Source: Mya arenaria
Lineage: Eukaryota > Mollusca > Bivalvia > Myida > Myidae
Direction of reading: 5' to 3'
NCBI RefSeq assembly: GCF_026914265.1
Contig: NC_069135.1
Coordinates: 35,225,756-35,289,755 of the forward strand
Length of the DNA stretch: 64,000 nt
Below the pieces are notes generated by a model. The model was given only the letters and a program-made list of their open reading frames with translations, ran no database searches and was not told where the DNA came from. Shown piece by piece: positions 47,163 to 57,630 of this stretch. How positions within the stretch are numbered: position 1 is the stretch's first letter; every line of letters begins with the position of its first letter. Position numbers and translations under genes: made by a program.

Positions 47163-48514
47163 TAAGGCCAAAAAAAACCCACCTGTGTTTCCGGTGACAT
47201 GGCGAACAAAAATAGGGTCGGTCGGTCGGGATTTTTTTTTTTTTTTTTTTTTAGAGTTTCCATATCATGCAATTTTCTGTTGAATCATAACAATTATGTT
47301 ATATCTAAGCGTTTCATAATTTACAAAAAGTCACAGAAAAACACCTTCGACTACCGTATTTTCCCGCCAATTTTTCCGATGAAATCTGGTGTTTTTTGTA
47401 TACAATACTCGTTTATAAGTCGCGATCGGTTTTTAGAAAACAAATCCAGCACTTCAATTTCTACAGATCTGTGATAATGTTCTACCCAAACAGTCAATTA
47501 TCAACTAATTTGTTAATTAGCATGAGGAAAATTACCGATTTTCTTGTCGACTGTGAGCTCCTTAAACTAGGCCTTCAAGTGGAGGTAGGTTAAAAAAAAC
47601 AACAAGTAAACGCGGATATGGATTTATTTACTTATCTTATTTTCGTACAATCAAGGTTTCATTCATATTTATAGTGAATTCAAACATTTCGGTCATTGTT
47701 ATAAGATTCCCAGACGACGATTATTGATTATTATTTTTTCGATCGTATGGTATTTTCTTACCAGCCTAGGCGAAATCTTGGCAATCAAATGGGATCGTAC
47801 GGTATCCGACTGACCGAATTAAATACAAACCATAGCAACGCGCCTTTGATATTATCATCGCTCGTGCACTGACGTCACAAATAGTACCGTTTGATCTGCA
47901 GCCGACACATTCCAACAAATGTGTCGTTAACTTTCGAAGGTTTTTAACTGGATTTCAGTTGATGGGACTTATTTTTAATAAGGCGAAATAAATAACCATT
48001 GATAATTGCGGATAAATTAATGTAACGATGAGTGAAATGTGTATCGGAACTTTGGAAGTAGCCTGCATTAGATGGAGCAAAGCTTAATCGTAAGAAGCCT
48101 GCATGATATACGCAATGCATAATCGTAAAAAAGAAAGTTTTATTTTGGACATGAATAAATAACACCGCGAGCTTTAAAGACTGCAAAATATGTCTCTTGT
48201 GATTAACCACGTGTTTGGACCGTAAACATGCGTTTGCCAATTTGAAGATATCGGACAGGGTTCGTCGCCCTCCGCCATTTTGTATTCCTGTTGACATAGC
48301 GTCTCGGTAATACATAATAAGGAATGAAAGTTTATTCTCCGGGTACATAGAAAGACAAAGAACGAAAATATTGACGATATATTTTAAAAAAATATAATTT
48401 TGTTTTACGATAGACTTTTTTTTTTACTTTTATGTCTAAAAAAAGATTAGTGTCGGCGAGGAAAAAATATGGTCGGTCGGGTCACCGGAAACACAGGTAT
48501 TTTTTTTTTTGCCT
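47163..48514. mobile_element. 1.35-kb element with ACCTGTGTTTCCGGTGAC inverted ends
   Basis: ACCTGTGTTTCCGGTGAC at 47182 is matched by GTCACCGGAAACACAGGT ending near 48497. The inverted similarity extends outward through A-runs to AGGCC/GGCCT-like ends, and GGTCGGTCGGG occurs just inside both ends. Within are two short, divergent candidate start exons: on + MRKITDFLVDCELLKLG ending at GGAG|GTAGGT (47522-47583), and on - MAEGDEPCPISSNW around 48280. A TGACGTCA motif (CRE-type) lies between them near 47871. Neither frame is recognisable as a transposase. Confidence 0.5.
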
Positions 48515-48769
48515 AATCGAAATGTTTATTCATGGCCATACATATATATCTTATCATACCATGCCAGAATTTTGCGTTGTAAACCTTAGCAGTTTTTGCT
48601 TTAGTATTTGAACAGGTTATCATTGTGTACATATTCTTTTACAAGGTCAACGAGCATGTAGAATGACCTTCAAAGGTACCGCGGTTATGGCAGTGGGTTT
48701 ATAGCTCAAGGAGACGTAAATCAAACATGGGTGTTGGGTTATAAAACGTCGTAAATTCAGGTTTTGTTT

Positions 48770-50240
48770 TGTAGTAACGAACGCTGGAGTCAATCAAGCT
48801 TTGGAGAAGGACCGCACTATCCTGCTGATCACCAAATAATGAGTCGCACTGTCATGCTGTACACCAAACTGAACGGACAGAACTTTGATGTTGAATGCCA
48901 ACATACTAACTGCATCAAAAATACCAAAGCACGAAACAAAATATAATGTTGAACACCACAGCACGGACCACACTGTCATGTTGAACAACAACGTACCGAA
49001 CGCACTAGAGTGTTAAATACCAAAGTACCGATCGCATTAAGCATACCAAAGTACGGACCGTATTATAATGTTGAATACCGAAGTACCGATCGCATTAAGC
49101 ATACCAAAGTACGGACCGCATTATAATGTTGAATACCGAAGTACCGATCGCATTAAACATACCAAAGTACGGACCGCATTATAATGTTGAATACCGAAGT
49201 ACCGATCGCATTAAACATACCAAAGTACGGACCGCATTATAATGTTGAATACCGAAGTACCGATCGCATTAAACATACCAAAGTACGGACCGCATTATAA
49301 TGTTGAATACCGAAGTACCGATCGCATTAAACATACCAAAGTACGGACCGCATTATAATGTTGAATACCGAAGTACCGATCGCATTAAATATACCAAAGT
49401 ACGGACCGCATTATAATATTAAATACCGAAGTACCGATCGCAATAAACATACCAAAGTACGGACCGCATTATAATGTTGAATACCGAAGTACTGATCGCA
49501 TTAAACATACCAAAGTACGGACCGCATTATAATGTTGAATACCGAAGTACTGATCGCATTAAACATACCAAAGTACGGACCGCATTATAATATTAAATAC
49601 CGAAGTACCGATCGCATTAAACATACCAAAGTACGGACAACATTATAATGTTGAATACCGAAGTACTGATCGCATTAAACATACCAAAGTACGGGACGCA
49701 TTATAATGTTGAATACCGAAGTACCGATCGCATTAAACATACCAAAGTACGGGACGCATTATAATGCTGAATACCGAAGTACCGATCGCATTAAACATAC
49801 CAAAGTACGGACCGCATTATAATGTTGAATACCGAAGTACCGATCGCATTAAACATACCATAGTACGGGCCGCATTATAATGTTGAATACCGAAGTACCG
49901 ATCGCATTAAACATACCAAAGTACGGACCGCATTATAATGTTGAATACCGAAGTACCGATCGCATTAAACATACCAAAGTACGGACCGCATTATAATGTT
50001 GAATACCGAAGTACCGATCGCATTAAACATACCAAAGTACGGACCGCATTATAATGTTGAATACCGAAGTACCGATCGCATTAAAAATAACAAAGTACGG
50101 ACCGCATTATAATGTTGAATAAAAACGAACCGAACGCATTAAAAAATACCAAAGTACCGAATGCATTAAAAATAACAAAGTAGGCATCACACTGTTATGA
50201 TGTACACCAATCTGTACGGACCGCAATATATTTTGAACAC
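48770..50240 (+). repeat. 58-bp dimeric satellite array, about 19 homogeneous units with diverged edges
   Basis: From about 49010 to 50110 a 58-bp unit repeats about 19 times. Each unit is two related half-units: ATACCAAAGTACGGACCGC then ATTATAATGTTGA, and ATACCGAAGTACCGATCGC then ATTAAAC. The outermost sequence (48770-49000 and 50110-50240) contains the same words with much greater divergence and irregular spacing. This is the pattern left by unequal exchange homogenising the centre of an array. There is no coding potential. Confidence 0.9.
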
Positions 50241-50435
50241 CAAAGTATGAGCCGCACTAAAATTTTACCAATGCGCTTTGATTATGTAATAGTAAGAATA
50301 TATTCAGTACATTGATTGGCGGGGAGAGCGCAGTGAGCGAGCCAATAATATTTTACCTAATGTTTACTTACTGGCTTTGTATGTAACCTACATATTCGGC
50401 GACAACATTGATCATGCTGCACTCAACACTAGCGG

Positions 50436-51065
50436 CTTTAGAGGGGGTGTATCGGGCGCGTGCTACCCTCTTAAACCGTCCAAGTTTAGTCTTTATATCA
50501 ATATGGGAGAAAAAAAGTAATAAGCTCATAATGCACCATTTCCGACTTCAACAAATTGTTAAATTTTCCTTAAAGCTGCACTCTCACAGATTGAACATTT
50601 TGACAACGTTTTTATTTTTTTGTCTTGGAACGAGGCAATTTTTGCGAAAATGCATGGACACCAGTGATATAAGAGAGCTGAGAAAAAAATACATCGCAGA
50701 ATTATATACTGAAGTTAAAAAATCGATGTTTTATGCTTTTTGCTTAAACCGTTACTAATGGTTTAAGCCATAAAACATTAATTTTCGAACGGAAATATGA
50801 AAATCTACGGTCTGATTTTTTTGTCAGCTATCTTATATCATTGGTTTGCAGATAATTATGCAAAAGTGTGTTCTTTCCAAGACAAAAAAAAAAGTTGTAA
50901 AAATGGTCAATCTGTGAGAGTGCAGCTTTAAGGGAGTGTTACCCCAAATCAACATGCAAACAGTTTATGCCATGTACATTCGGTTCTAAAGGAGGAGCGC
51001 ATGTTAAAGGGTTGCACCCATAAGTAACGCCCCCTCTAATGTCAATTCCTTGAACCGCCCTTGGT
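50436..51065. repeat. Interspersed repeat interrupted by a TTAA-type MITE
   Basis: Second copy of the repeat at 43335-43610 (TAGAGGGGGTGTATCGGGCGC through CCCCTCTAATGTCAATTCC). It is split at TTTTCC by the MITE at 50570-50931 and resumes GGGAGTGTTACCCC. Confidence 0.8.
50570..50931. mobile_element. TTAA-type MITE, reference copy with defined insertion site
   Basis: It is bounded by TTAA (50570-50573 and 50928-50931). The ends AGCTGCACTCTCACAG and CTGTGAGAGTGCAGCT are perfect inverted repeats. An internal palindrome centres near 50757 (AAACCGTTACTAATGGTTTAAG). Comparison with the uninterrupted repeat at 43335-43610 shows a clean insertion at a TTNA site, as expected of piggyBac-superfamily transposition. 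Family assignment rests on the target site only. Other copies: 248-590, 23823, 26478, 35728-36062, 57855, 60173-60435 and 60684-60986. Confidence 0.85.
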
Positions 51066-51559
51066 TGTTCTGATGGGTCTAACGTGTGGTGTATTGACTA
51101 TTAACGCCTTTTTAATTACAATGCTTTTCAAACGTAGAAAAACACGACCCGATTCGTAGAAAGTAGTTCTTTAACAACAGTGAAGACTTCGAACCTTGTT
51201 TCCGTCCACGTCCGTATTTTGAAAGTGCACAGGAGAAGTACATTTCCAAATATATTAACGCTTACACGGATTATGAGTAGGCGGAGCTTTTAATGCATAC
51301 GGATGAGCTATTTCATTGACTGAAAATGTAGGTGGTATTTTACTGGTACACTATCAACGCAATTTTGTGTTATCTGTTGAATTGGTTTCATACATAAAAT
51401 TCGAAAAACATGAATGGTTTTATCATCCTTAGTCATCTGTTTATCATAACTGTCATTATTACTGAAACCATACAAGATAGCGAATTCCTTAAGTACTTTC
51501 AGCCGAACGTCCCCGTCATACATTTGCGTAACAACTATGACAACCAATATAAATGCTCA

Positions 51560-54030
51560 TCCGAAAGACGCTCGAACGCAATAAGAGAAGGAAGGGGGAG
51601 AAGAAAGCTGGGAACACAACAATGGGAGAAGGGAGGGAGAGAAGAAAGCTGGGCACACAACAATGGAAGAAGGGAGTGAGGGAAGAAGAATGTTCGGTAC
51701 ACAACAACAGGAGAAGTTAGGGAGAGAAGAATGTTCGGTACACAGCAATGGGAGAAGGGAGGGAGAGAAGAATGTTCGGTACACAGCAATGGGAGAAGGG
51801 AGGGCGAGAAGAATGTTCGGTACACAGCAATGGGAGAAGTGAGGGAGAGAAGAATGTTCGGTACACAGCAATGGTAGAAGTAAGAGAGAGATGAATGTTC
51901 GGTACACAGCAATGGGAGAAGGGGGGGGGGGGAAGAATGTTCGTTGCACAGGAATGGGAGAAGGGAGGGAGAGAAGACAGTTGGGTACACAACAATGGGA
52001 GAAGGGAGGGAGAAAAGAAAGTTTGGGACACAACAACGGTAGAAGGGAGGGAGAGAAGAATGTTGGGTATACAGCAACGGGAGCTGTAAGTGTAAGAAGA
52101 AAGTTGAGTCAACAACAATCGGAGAAGGAAGGGAGAGAAAAAAGTTGGGTACACAACAATGGGAGAAGGGAGGGATTGTTGAAAGTTTGGTACACAGCAA
52201 TGGGAGAAGGGAGGGATTGGAGAATGGTGGGTACACAAAAACAGGAGAAGGAAGGGATTGGAGAAAGTTGGGTACACAGCAATGGGAGAAGGGAGGGATT
52301 GGAGAATGGTGGGTACACAAAAACAGGAGAAGGAAGGGATTGGAGAAAGTTGGGTACACAGCAATGGGAGAAGGGAGGGATTGGAGAATGGTGGGTACAC
52401 AACAACCGGAGAAGGGAGGGATTGGAGAATGTTGGGTACACAAAAACAGGAGAAGGAAGGGATTGGAGAAAGTTGGGTACACATCAATGGAGAAGGGAGG
52501 GATTGGAGAAAGTTTGGTACACAGCAATGGAGAAGGGAGGGATTGGAGAATGTTGGGTACACAAAAACAGGGGAAGGAAGGGATTGGAGAAAGTTAGGTA
52601 CACATCAATGGAGAAGGGAGGGATTGGAGAAAGTTTGGTACACAGCAATGGGAGAAGGGAGGGATTGGAGAATGTTGGGTACACAAAAACAGGAGAAGGA
52701 AGGGATTGGAGAAAGTTGGGTACACAGCAATGGGAGAAGGGAGGGATTGGAGAATGTTGGGTACACAAAAACAGGAGAAGGAAGGGATTGGAGAAAGTTA
52801 GGTACACATCAATGGAGAAGGGAGGAATTTGAGAAAGTTTGGTACATAACAATGGGAGAAGGGAGGGAGGGCAGAACATTGGGTACACAACAATGTGAGA
52901 AGGGAGGGATTTGAGAAAGTTTGGGACTCACCAACGGAGAAGAGAGGGATTAGAGAAAGTTGGGTACATAACATTTGGAGAAGGGAGGAATTGGATAAAG
53001 TTGGGTACACGGCAATGGGAGAAGGGAGGGCTTGGGGAAAGTTTGGGACACAGCAACGGGAGAAGGGGGGATTGGAGAAAGTTTGGTACATAACATCCGG
53101 AGAAGGGAGGAATTGGATAAAGTTGGGTACATAACAAATAGAGAAGGGAGTGTTTGAAGAAAGTTTGGGACACAACAACGGGATAAGGGGGTATTGGAGA
53201 AAGTTGGGTACATAACATCCGTAGAAGGGAGGGATTGGATAAAGTTGGATACATTACATCCGGAGAAGGGAAGGATTGGAGAAAGTTGTGAATACAACAA
53301 AAGGGTAAGGGAGGGATTTGAGAAAGTTGGGTACACAGCAGTGGGAGTAGGGATGGATTGGAGAAAGTTGGGTACACAACAATTGGAGAAGGGAGGGATT
53401 GGAGAAAGATGGGTACACAACAATTGGAGAACGGAGGGAAAAAAGAAGGTCGGGAACACACAAATGGTAAAAGAGAAGGAGAAAAGAATGATGGGTACAT
53501 ACCAATAGGAGAATGGAGGGAGATAAAAAAAAGAGGTTGGGTACTCAAAAATGGAAGTAGGGAGGGAGAGAAGAAATTTGGGTACACACTAATGGGAGAA
53601 TGAAGAAGAGAAGAAAGCTCGGTACACAACAATGGGAAAGGGAGGGGAAACAGAAAGTTGGGTACACATAAATCAGACAATGAAGGGATATACGAAAGTT
53701 GGTTACACAATAATGGGAGAACGGAGGGATATAAGGAAGGTTGTTTCACAATAATGGGAGAAGGGAGAGCTGAAAGTTTGGGACACACACAAACAACAAG
53801 AGAAGGGAGGGATTTGAGAAAGTTGGGCACACACCAATGGAAGAAGGAAGGGAGAGGAGAAAGTTGGATATACAGCAATGGGAGAAGGAAGGGGGAGAAG
53901 AATTTTGGGTATACAGCAATGAGAGAAGGAAGGGAGAGAAGAAAGTTGGGTACACAACAATGGGAGAAGGAAGGGAGAAAATAAAGTTGGGTACACAACA
54001 ATGAGAGAAGGAAGGGAGAGAAGAAAGTTG
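51560..54030 (+). repeat. 41-bp purine-rich minisatellite, about 60 copies
   Basis: The unit GGGATTGGAGAAAGTTGGGT followed by ACACAGCAATGGGAGAAGGGA repeats every 41 bp for about 2.5 kb; variants include ACACAAAAACAGGAGAAGGAA and GGGAGAGAAGAA. In the middle (about 52170-52840) two or three variants alternate as a higher-order repeat. The plus strand is strongly purine-rich. As 41 is not a multiple of 3 and the unit lacks stops in most frames, long frames of up to 383 codons run through both strands. They are translations of the repeat, not genes. Confidence 0.93.
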
Positions 54031-55234
54031 GGTTTGCACATGCTGGGAAGTCGGAAGCAACACCTTTGATTTCATGCAATGCTGTTTATACTTGACATGT
54101 AAGAATTCACATTGTTATTGTTCCTGCGACTTTCCGTCCTAAAAAGAAGGCAGTGCAATTAAAACTTGACTTTAAATAAACCGTTTAAAAACCGAAATAA
54201 AAGGACTATCCTGGGCGTATTCACCATGCCTTTCGTCGTCAAGCGTTTGGTTGAAAAAAGGAAAAGAGGAGCATGTCGAAAACGAAACGAGTAAGATGAT
54301 CTTTATGTGGACATGATGATGAAGTTTTGGTATCGGTATGAGCGCGGTGGACATTCTTTCCTTTTTTGGCATTGATTTAGACGAAGGGAAACGAGTCTTT
54401 TCCGGTTAGCCTGATGATAAACAGTCGATATATTGCCATAGCCTTGGCGTCGTCGACGTCTTTCATGAACCGTCTTAGCAAACCGTTCAAGATTCTCAAA
54501 TGAGACAATATGCACTTGTATAACAAGGCTCATAACTCTGACTCCACTAATTAATGAGTTATGTCCCTTTTATAATTAAACAACAGGCGAGCGTTTGCGT
54601 TCCGTCCGGCGCTCTCTTTTGTATATAAATTGCACCGAGTGTTCTGAAAACCAATTCGTATCTATATAGGGTTTTTTCTTTCACCATTAGCCTTGCAGAT
54701 AAGCCAATAAACCACCTAACGCAGACAGAGGTTATCTCCAAAGGCGCAACCATGTGTCGAAGGTTTTTCAAAATAGGTCAATTTAACAAAAACAAATGTG
54801 ACACGGTTACCGACTTACGAATCTTGTGTACCTTTCGATAGCAACAGAGGAATTTTCAACATTCGATGCCCAATTTGCTAGATGTTAGATTATTTGATTA
54901 AGGCCTTATTGAGAGACACACTTTCTACTTTCCATTTTTATTAAAACCTTTAAAGCACGAGCTTTATCGATAAGATGGACTTCAGGATCAAATTAATATA
55001 TACGCCCAGGGCAGTGGAATATCAAAATTCATTTATTTATTTATTACACCACTCTGTTGCAGCCATGTCAATTCCTGAAATGATTATGTACATATTAATT
55101 TTCTGTAGAAATAAAGAAAAAAAAGGTTGGCTCACACTTTAACGATAATGGCCATAATGTGCAATAACTCGGTATAGGTACGGGATAAATATAATGATGC
55201 TTTTAATGTTCAAGGTCTAGCCGCGCCCATTGGC

Positions 55235-55400
55235 ATCATCCGTGGTAACTCACTGAACTGTCAATCCAGGGATCGCAGGCTCGATTCGCCGCCGATGTAC
55301 TAAAATATACTAATTGTCTTCCGGGAGGGATGGTAAATGGGGATCCATACACATGTGCACGTTAAAGAACCAGGTAAGCTCTAACCAGCGATAACTTCTG
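55235..55400 (+). repeat. tRNA-derived SINE-like sequence
   Basis: A tRNA-like head with A-box-like TGGTAACTCACTGAACTG and B-box-like GGCTCGATTCGCC is followed by CTTCCGGGAGGGATGGTAAA and GCACGTTAAAGAACC. The latter resemble the conserved central part found in widely distributed animal SINEs. That recognition is from memory and is tentative. Confidence 0.5.
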
Positions 55401-56074
55401 TCTGTGCACTATGCTTCAAAAACCTAAAATGACATGCAATCTTATCGTAGCACTCGCCTACTGGACAAGGCTCGGGCGTGAGTATAAAAAAGCTTACACC
55501 GCCCCGCCCCACCCCCATTTGCATCATTATGGCTTGATAAGGACTACAATAGCATTTATATTGCTGCGCAATATATTGCAACTCTAATATGGGCTGTTTC
55601 GGAAACGAGTGTTTGACCGCACATATCGTTGGGTACATTCCGGATACAAAGTATCTACCCCACTTTGCGGGCGCTTTTTACGCGGTAATTTTGAATAATT
55701 CTTAAGCTTTCAGGCCATAATAAACACACCGCTATTTATATATCAATAAGGATTTGTTTTCAAAGCAGTAAACAGGTAAAACAAACAGTCCCTTAATTTT
55801 CGATATTTTCGATATTTACATTAAACTTTAATCTTTGTGACAAGAAACTGCAAGTAGAACCTTATAAGAAAGTGAAATATTATATTAATAAGGCATTTGT
55901 ACCTTTATATTCACCAATTTATAGCAAACAGGTACCTTTGTATATCTGCGTTACTTTATTATTTTTTACAAGAATAATCATACCAATTACACTATTCTTT
56001 TGTTAGGACTCCCAGTTCTTTGACTACATGCATATGTTTTCACCCTAGGTCGAGTTTAATTTGCAGAGAAAACG

Positions 56075-56830
56075 TTAATATTTCTAACAAGAGTCAAACC
56101 AGTCTGTCATAACGTAAATATTGCTCAGAAGAGTCAAACCAGTTTGCCAGAACGTGAATAATGCTCACAAGAGTCAAATCAGTTTGCGAGATCCTAAATA
56201 TTTCTCACAAGAGTCAAATCAGTTTGCGAGAACGTAAATATTGCTCACAAGAGTCAAACCAGTTTGCCAGAACGCGAATATTTCTCACAAGAGTCAAACC
56301 AGTTTGCCAGAACGTGAATATTGCTCCCAAGAGTCGAACCAGTTTGCCAGAACGTGAATATTGCTCCCAAGAGTCGAACCAGTTTGCCAGAACGTGAATA
56401 TTGCTCCCAAGAGTCGAACCAGTTTGCCAGAACGTAAATACTGCTTACAAGAGTCAAACCAGTTTGCCAGAACGTAAATACTGCTTACAAGAGTCAAACC
56501 AGTTTGCCAGAACGTATATATTGCTCACAAGAGTCGAACCGTTTTGTCAGAACGTAAATATTGCACACAAGAGTCAAACCAGTTTGCTAGAACGTAAATA
56601 TTGCTCACAAAAGTAGAACCGTTTAGTCAGAACGTAAATATTGCACACAAGAATCGAACCAGTTTACCAGAACGTAAATATTGCTCACAAGAGTCGAACC
56701 GTTTTGTCAGAACATAAATATTGCACACAAGAGTCGAACCATTTTGTCAGAACGTATTTATTGCTAACAAGAGTCGAACCGTTTAATTAGAACTTAAATA
56801 TTGCTCACAAGAGTCAAACCATGTTGTCAA
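56075..56830 (+). repeat. 40-bp tandem repeat, about 19 copies
   Basis: The unit AACGTAAATATTGCTCACAA followed by GAGTCGAACCAGTTTGCCAG recurs every 40 bp with moderate divergence (GTTTTGTCAG and AGTTTGCCAG variants). Repeated-peptide frames (VCQNVNIAHKSQTSL on +) result from the period and are rejected as genes. Confidence 0.92.
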
Positions 56831-56908
56831 TTATGCACATGGGTACTTAAAGCTCTCCGGAGCACGATTTCCAGGGTTGTATGACAATATAAGACTTTGT
56901 TCGAATAT

Positions 56909-57263
56909 GGTAGATGCAATCGAAACTCCTGGGCCATTTTCCATCGAAAAAACCACGGATGTATGCCAGTACATCAGATGAAGTAGTTCGTAATTTTAAA
57001 TACTAGTATCGATTAACAGAAATGTTTAACGTGTATTTTATATTACTTAGTTTTAATTGATTGCCAATGAAGTTTAAAATTGCATAACTAATTGAGATTC
57101 CCAAGAGTAAAGTCTTGAAGTTTAACTGCTAAATTGAAATTACTACGCGATATATTTGCAGCGTAGTTAAACTGGATATATTTCTGACATTGTAAACCGT
57201 CCATATACATCCGAGGTTGTTTTTGATGGAAAATGGCCGAGGAGTTCGGAATCAGGTAGATGC
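56909..57263. mobile_element. Mutator-like MITE, copy D, with 9-bp target duplication
   Basis: The direct repeat GGTAGATGC at 56909-56917 and 57255-57263 flanks the element 56918-57254. The ends read AATCGAAACTCC and GGAGTTCGGAATCA. The right half carries ACCGTCCATATACATCCGAGG, the family's hallmark. The 9-bp duplication supports Mutator-superfamily mobilisation for all four copies. Confidence 0.8.
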
Positions 57264-57630
57264 TGTGTCAATCATCAGTAAATTGGTCAAATACACGTGC
57301 TGTGAACACCATGACCACAGTTTTTCCGTGTCGACGCTTTGGGGCCGCCATGTCGCGGTTTCCGTGTAAAACCCATAGCGATACATAAAAGACGGAAACC
57401 TCCATACAAAACCATATTCACATTGACATAGTTCATTACGGTGTGAATTTGCATATAAAGCTTAGAAGCGCACCCTGGTTGTTCCTGTGACGCATGGTCG
57501 TTCACTGATAGCAGGGTATATTTGGAAATTAAACATGGTTAAAAAGGACAAACAGAACAGACTAAAGGCAAAAACAAGGCCGAGGTGATGTAACGATTAC
57601 ACGTTCCAATTTTGCATCACCAATTTAAAA

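Larger units (their letters stand above)
54031..57630. other. Gene-free interval before the rolling-stone-like gene
   Basis: It holds a SINE-like sequence (55235-55400), a 40-bp tandem array (56075-56830) and a Mutator-like MITE (56909-57263). In 54100-55230 and 55400-56070 I see only AT-rich unique sequence with no convincing exon. Confidence 0.6.

Noticed and set aside
47944..48348. 134-codon minus-strand frame
   Set aside because: It lies inside an inverted-repeat element, with no recognisable domain or splice support.
48770..50240. CRISPR-like regularly spaced repeats
   Set aside because: The array is a head-to-tail satellite without unique spacers, in a eukaryotic genome.
51535..54079. 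Frames of 218-383 codons on both strands
   Set aside because: They are translations of the 41-bp minisatellite; the peptide repeats every 41 residues as the three frames rotate, with no start context, splice signals or domain.
56161..56616. Repeated VCQNVNIAHKSQTSL (+) and FTFWQTGSTLGSNI (-) frames
   Set aside because: Translations of the 40-bp tandem array.
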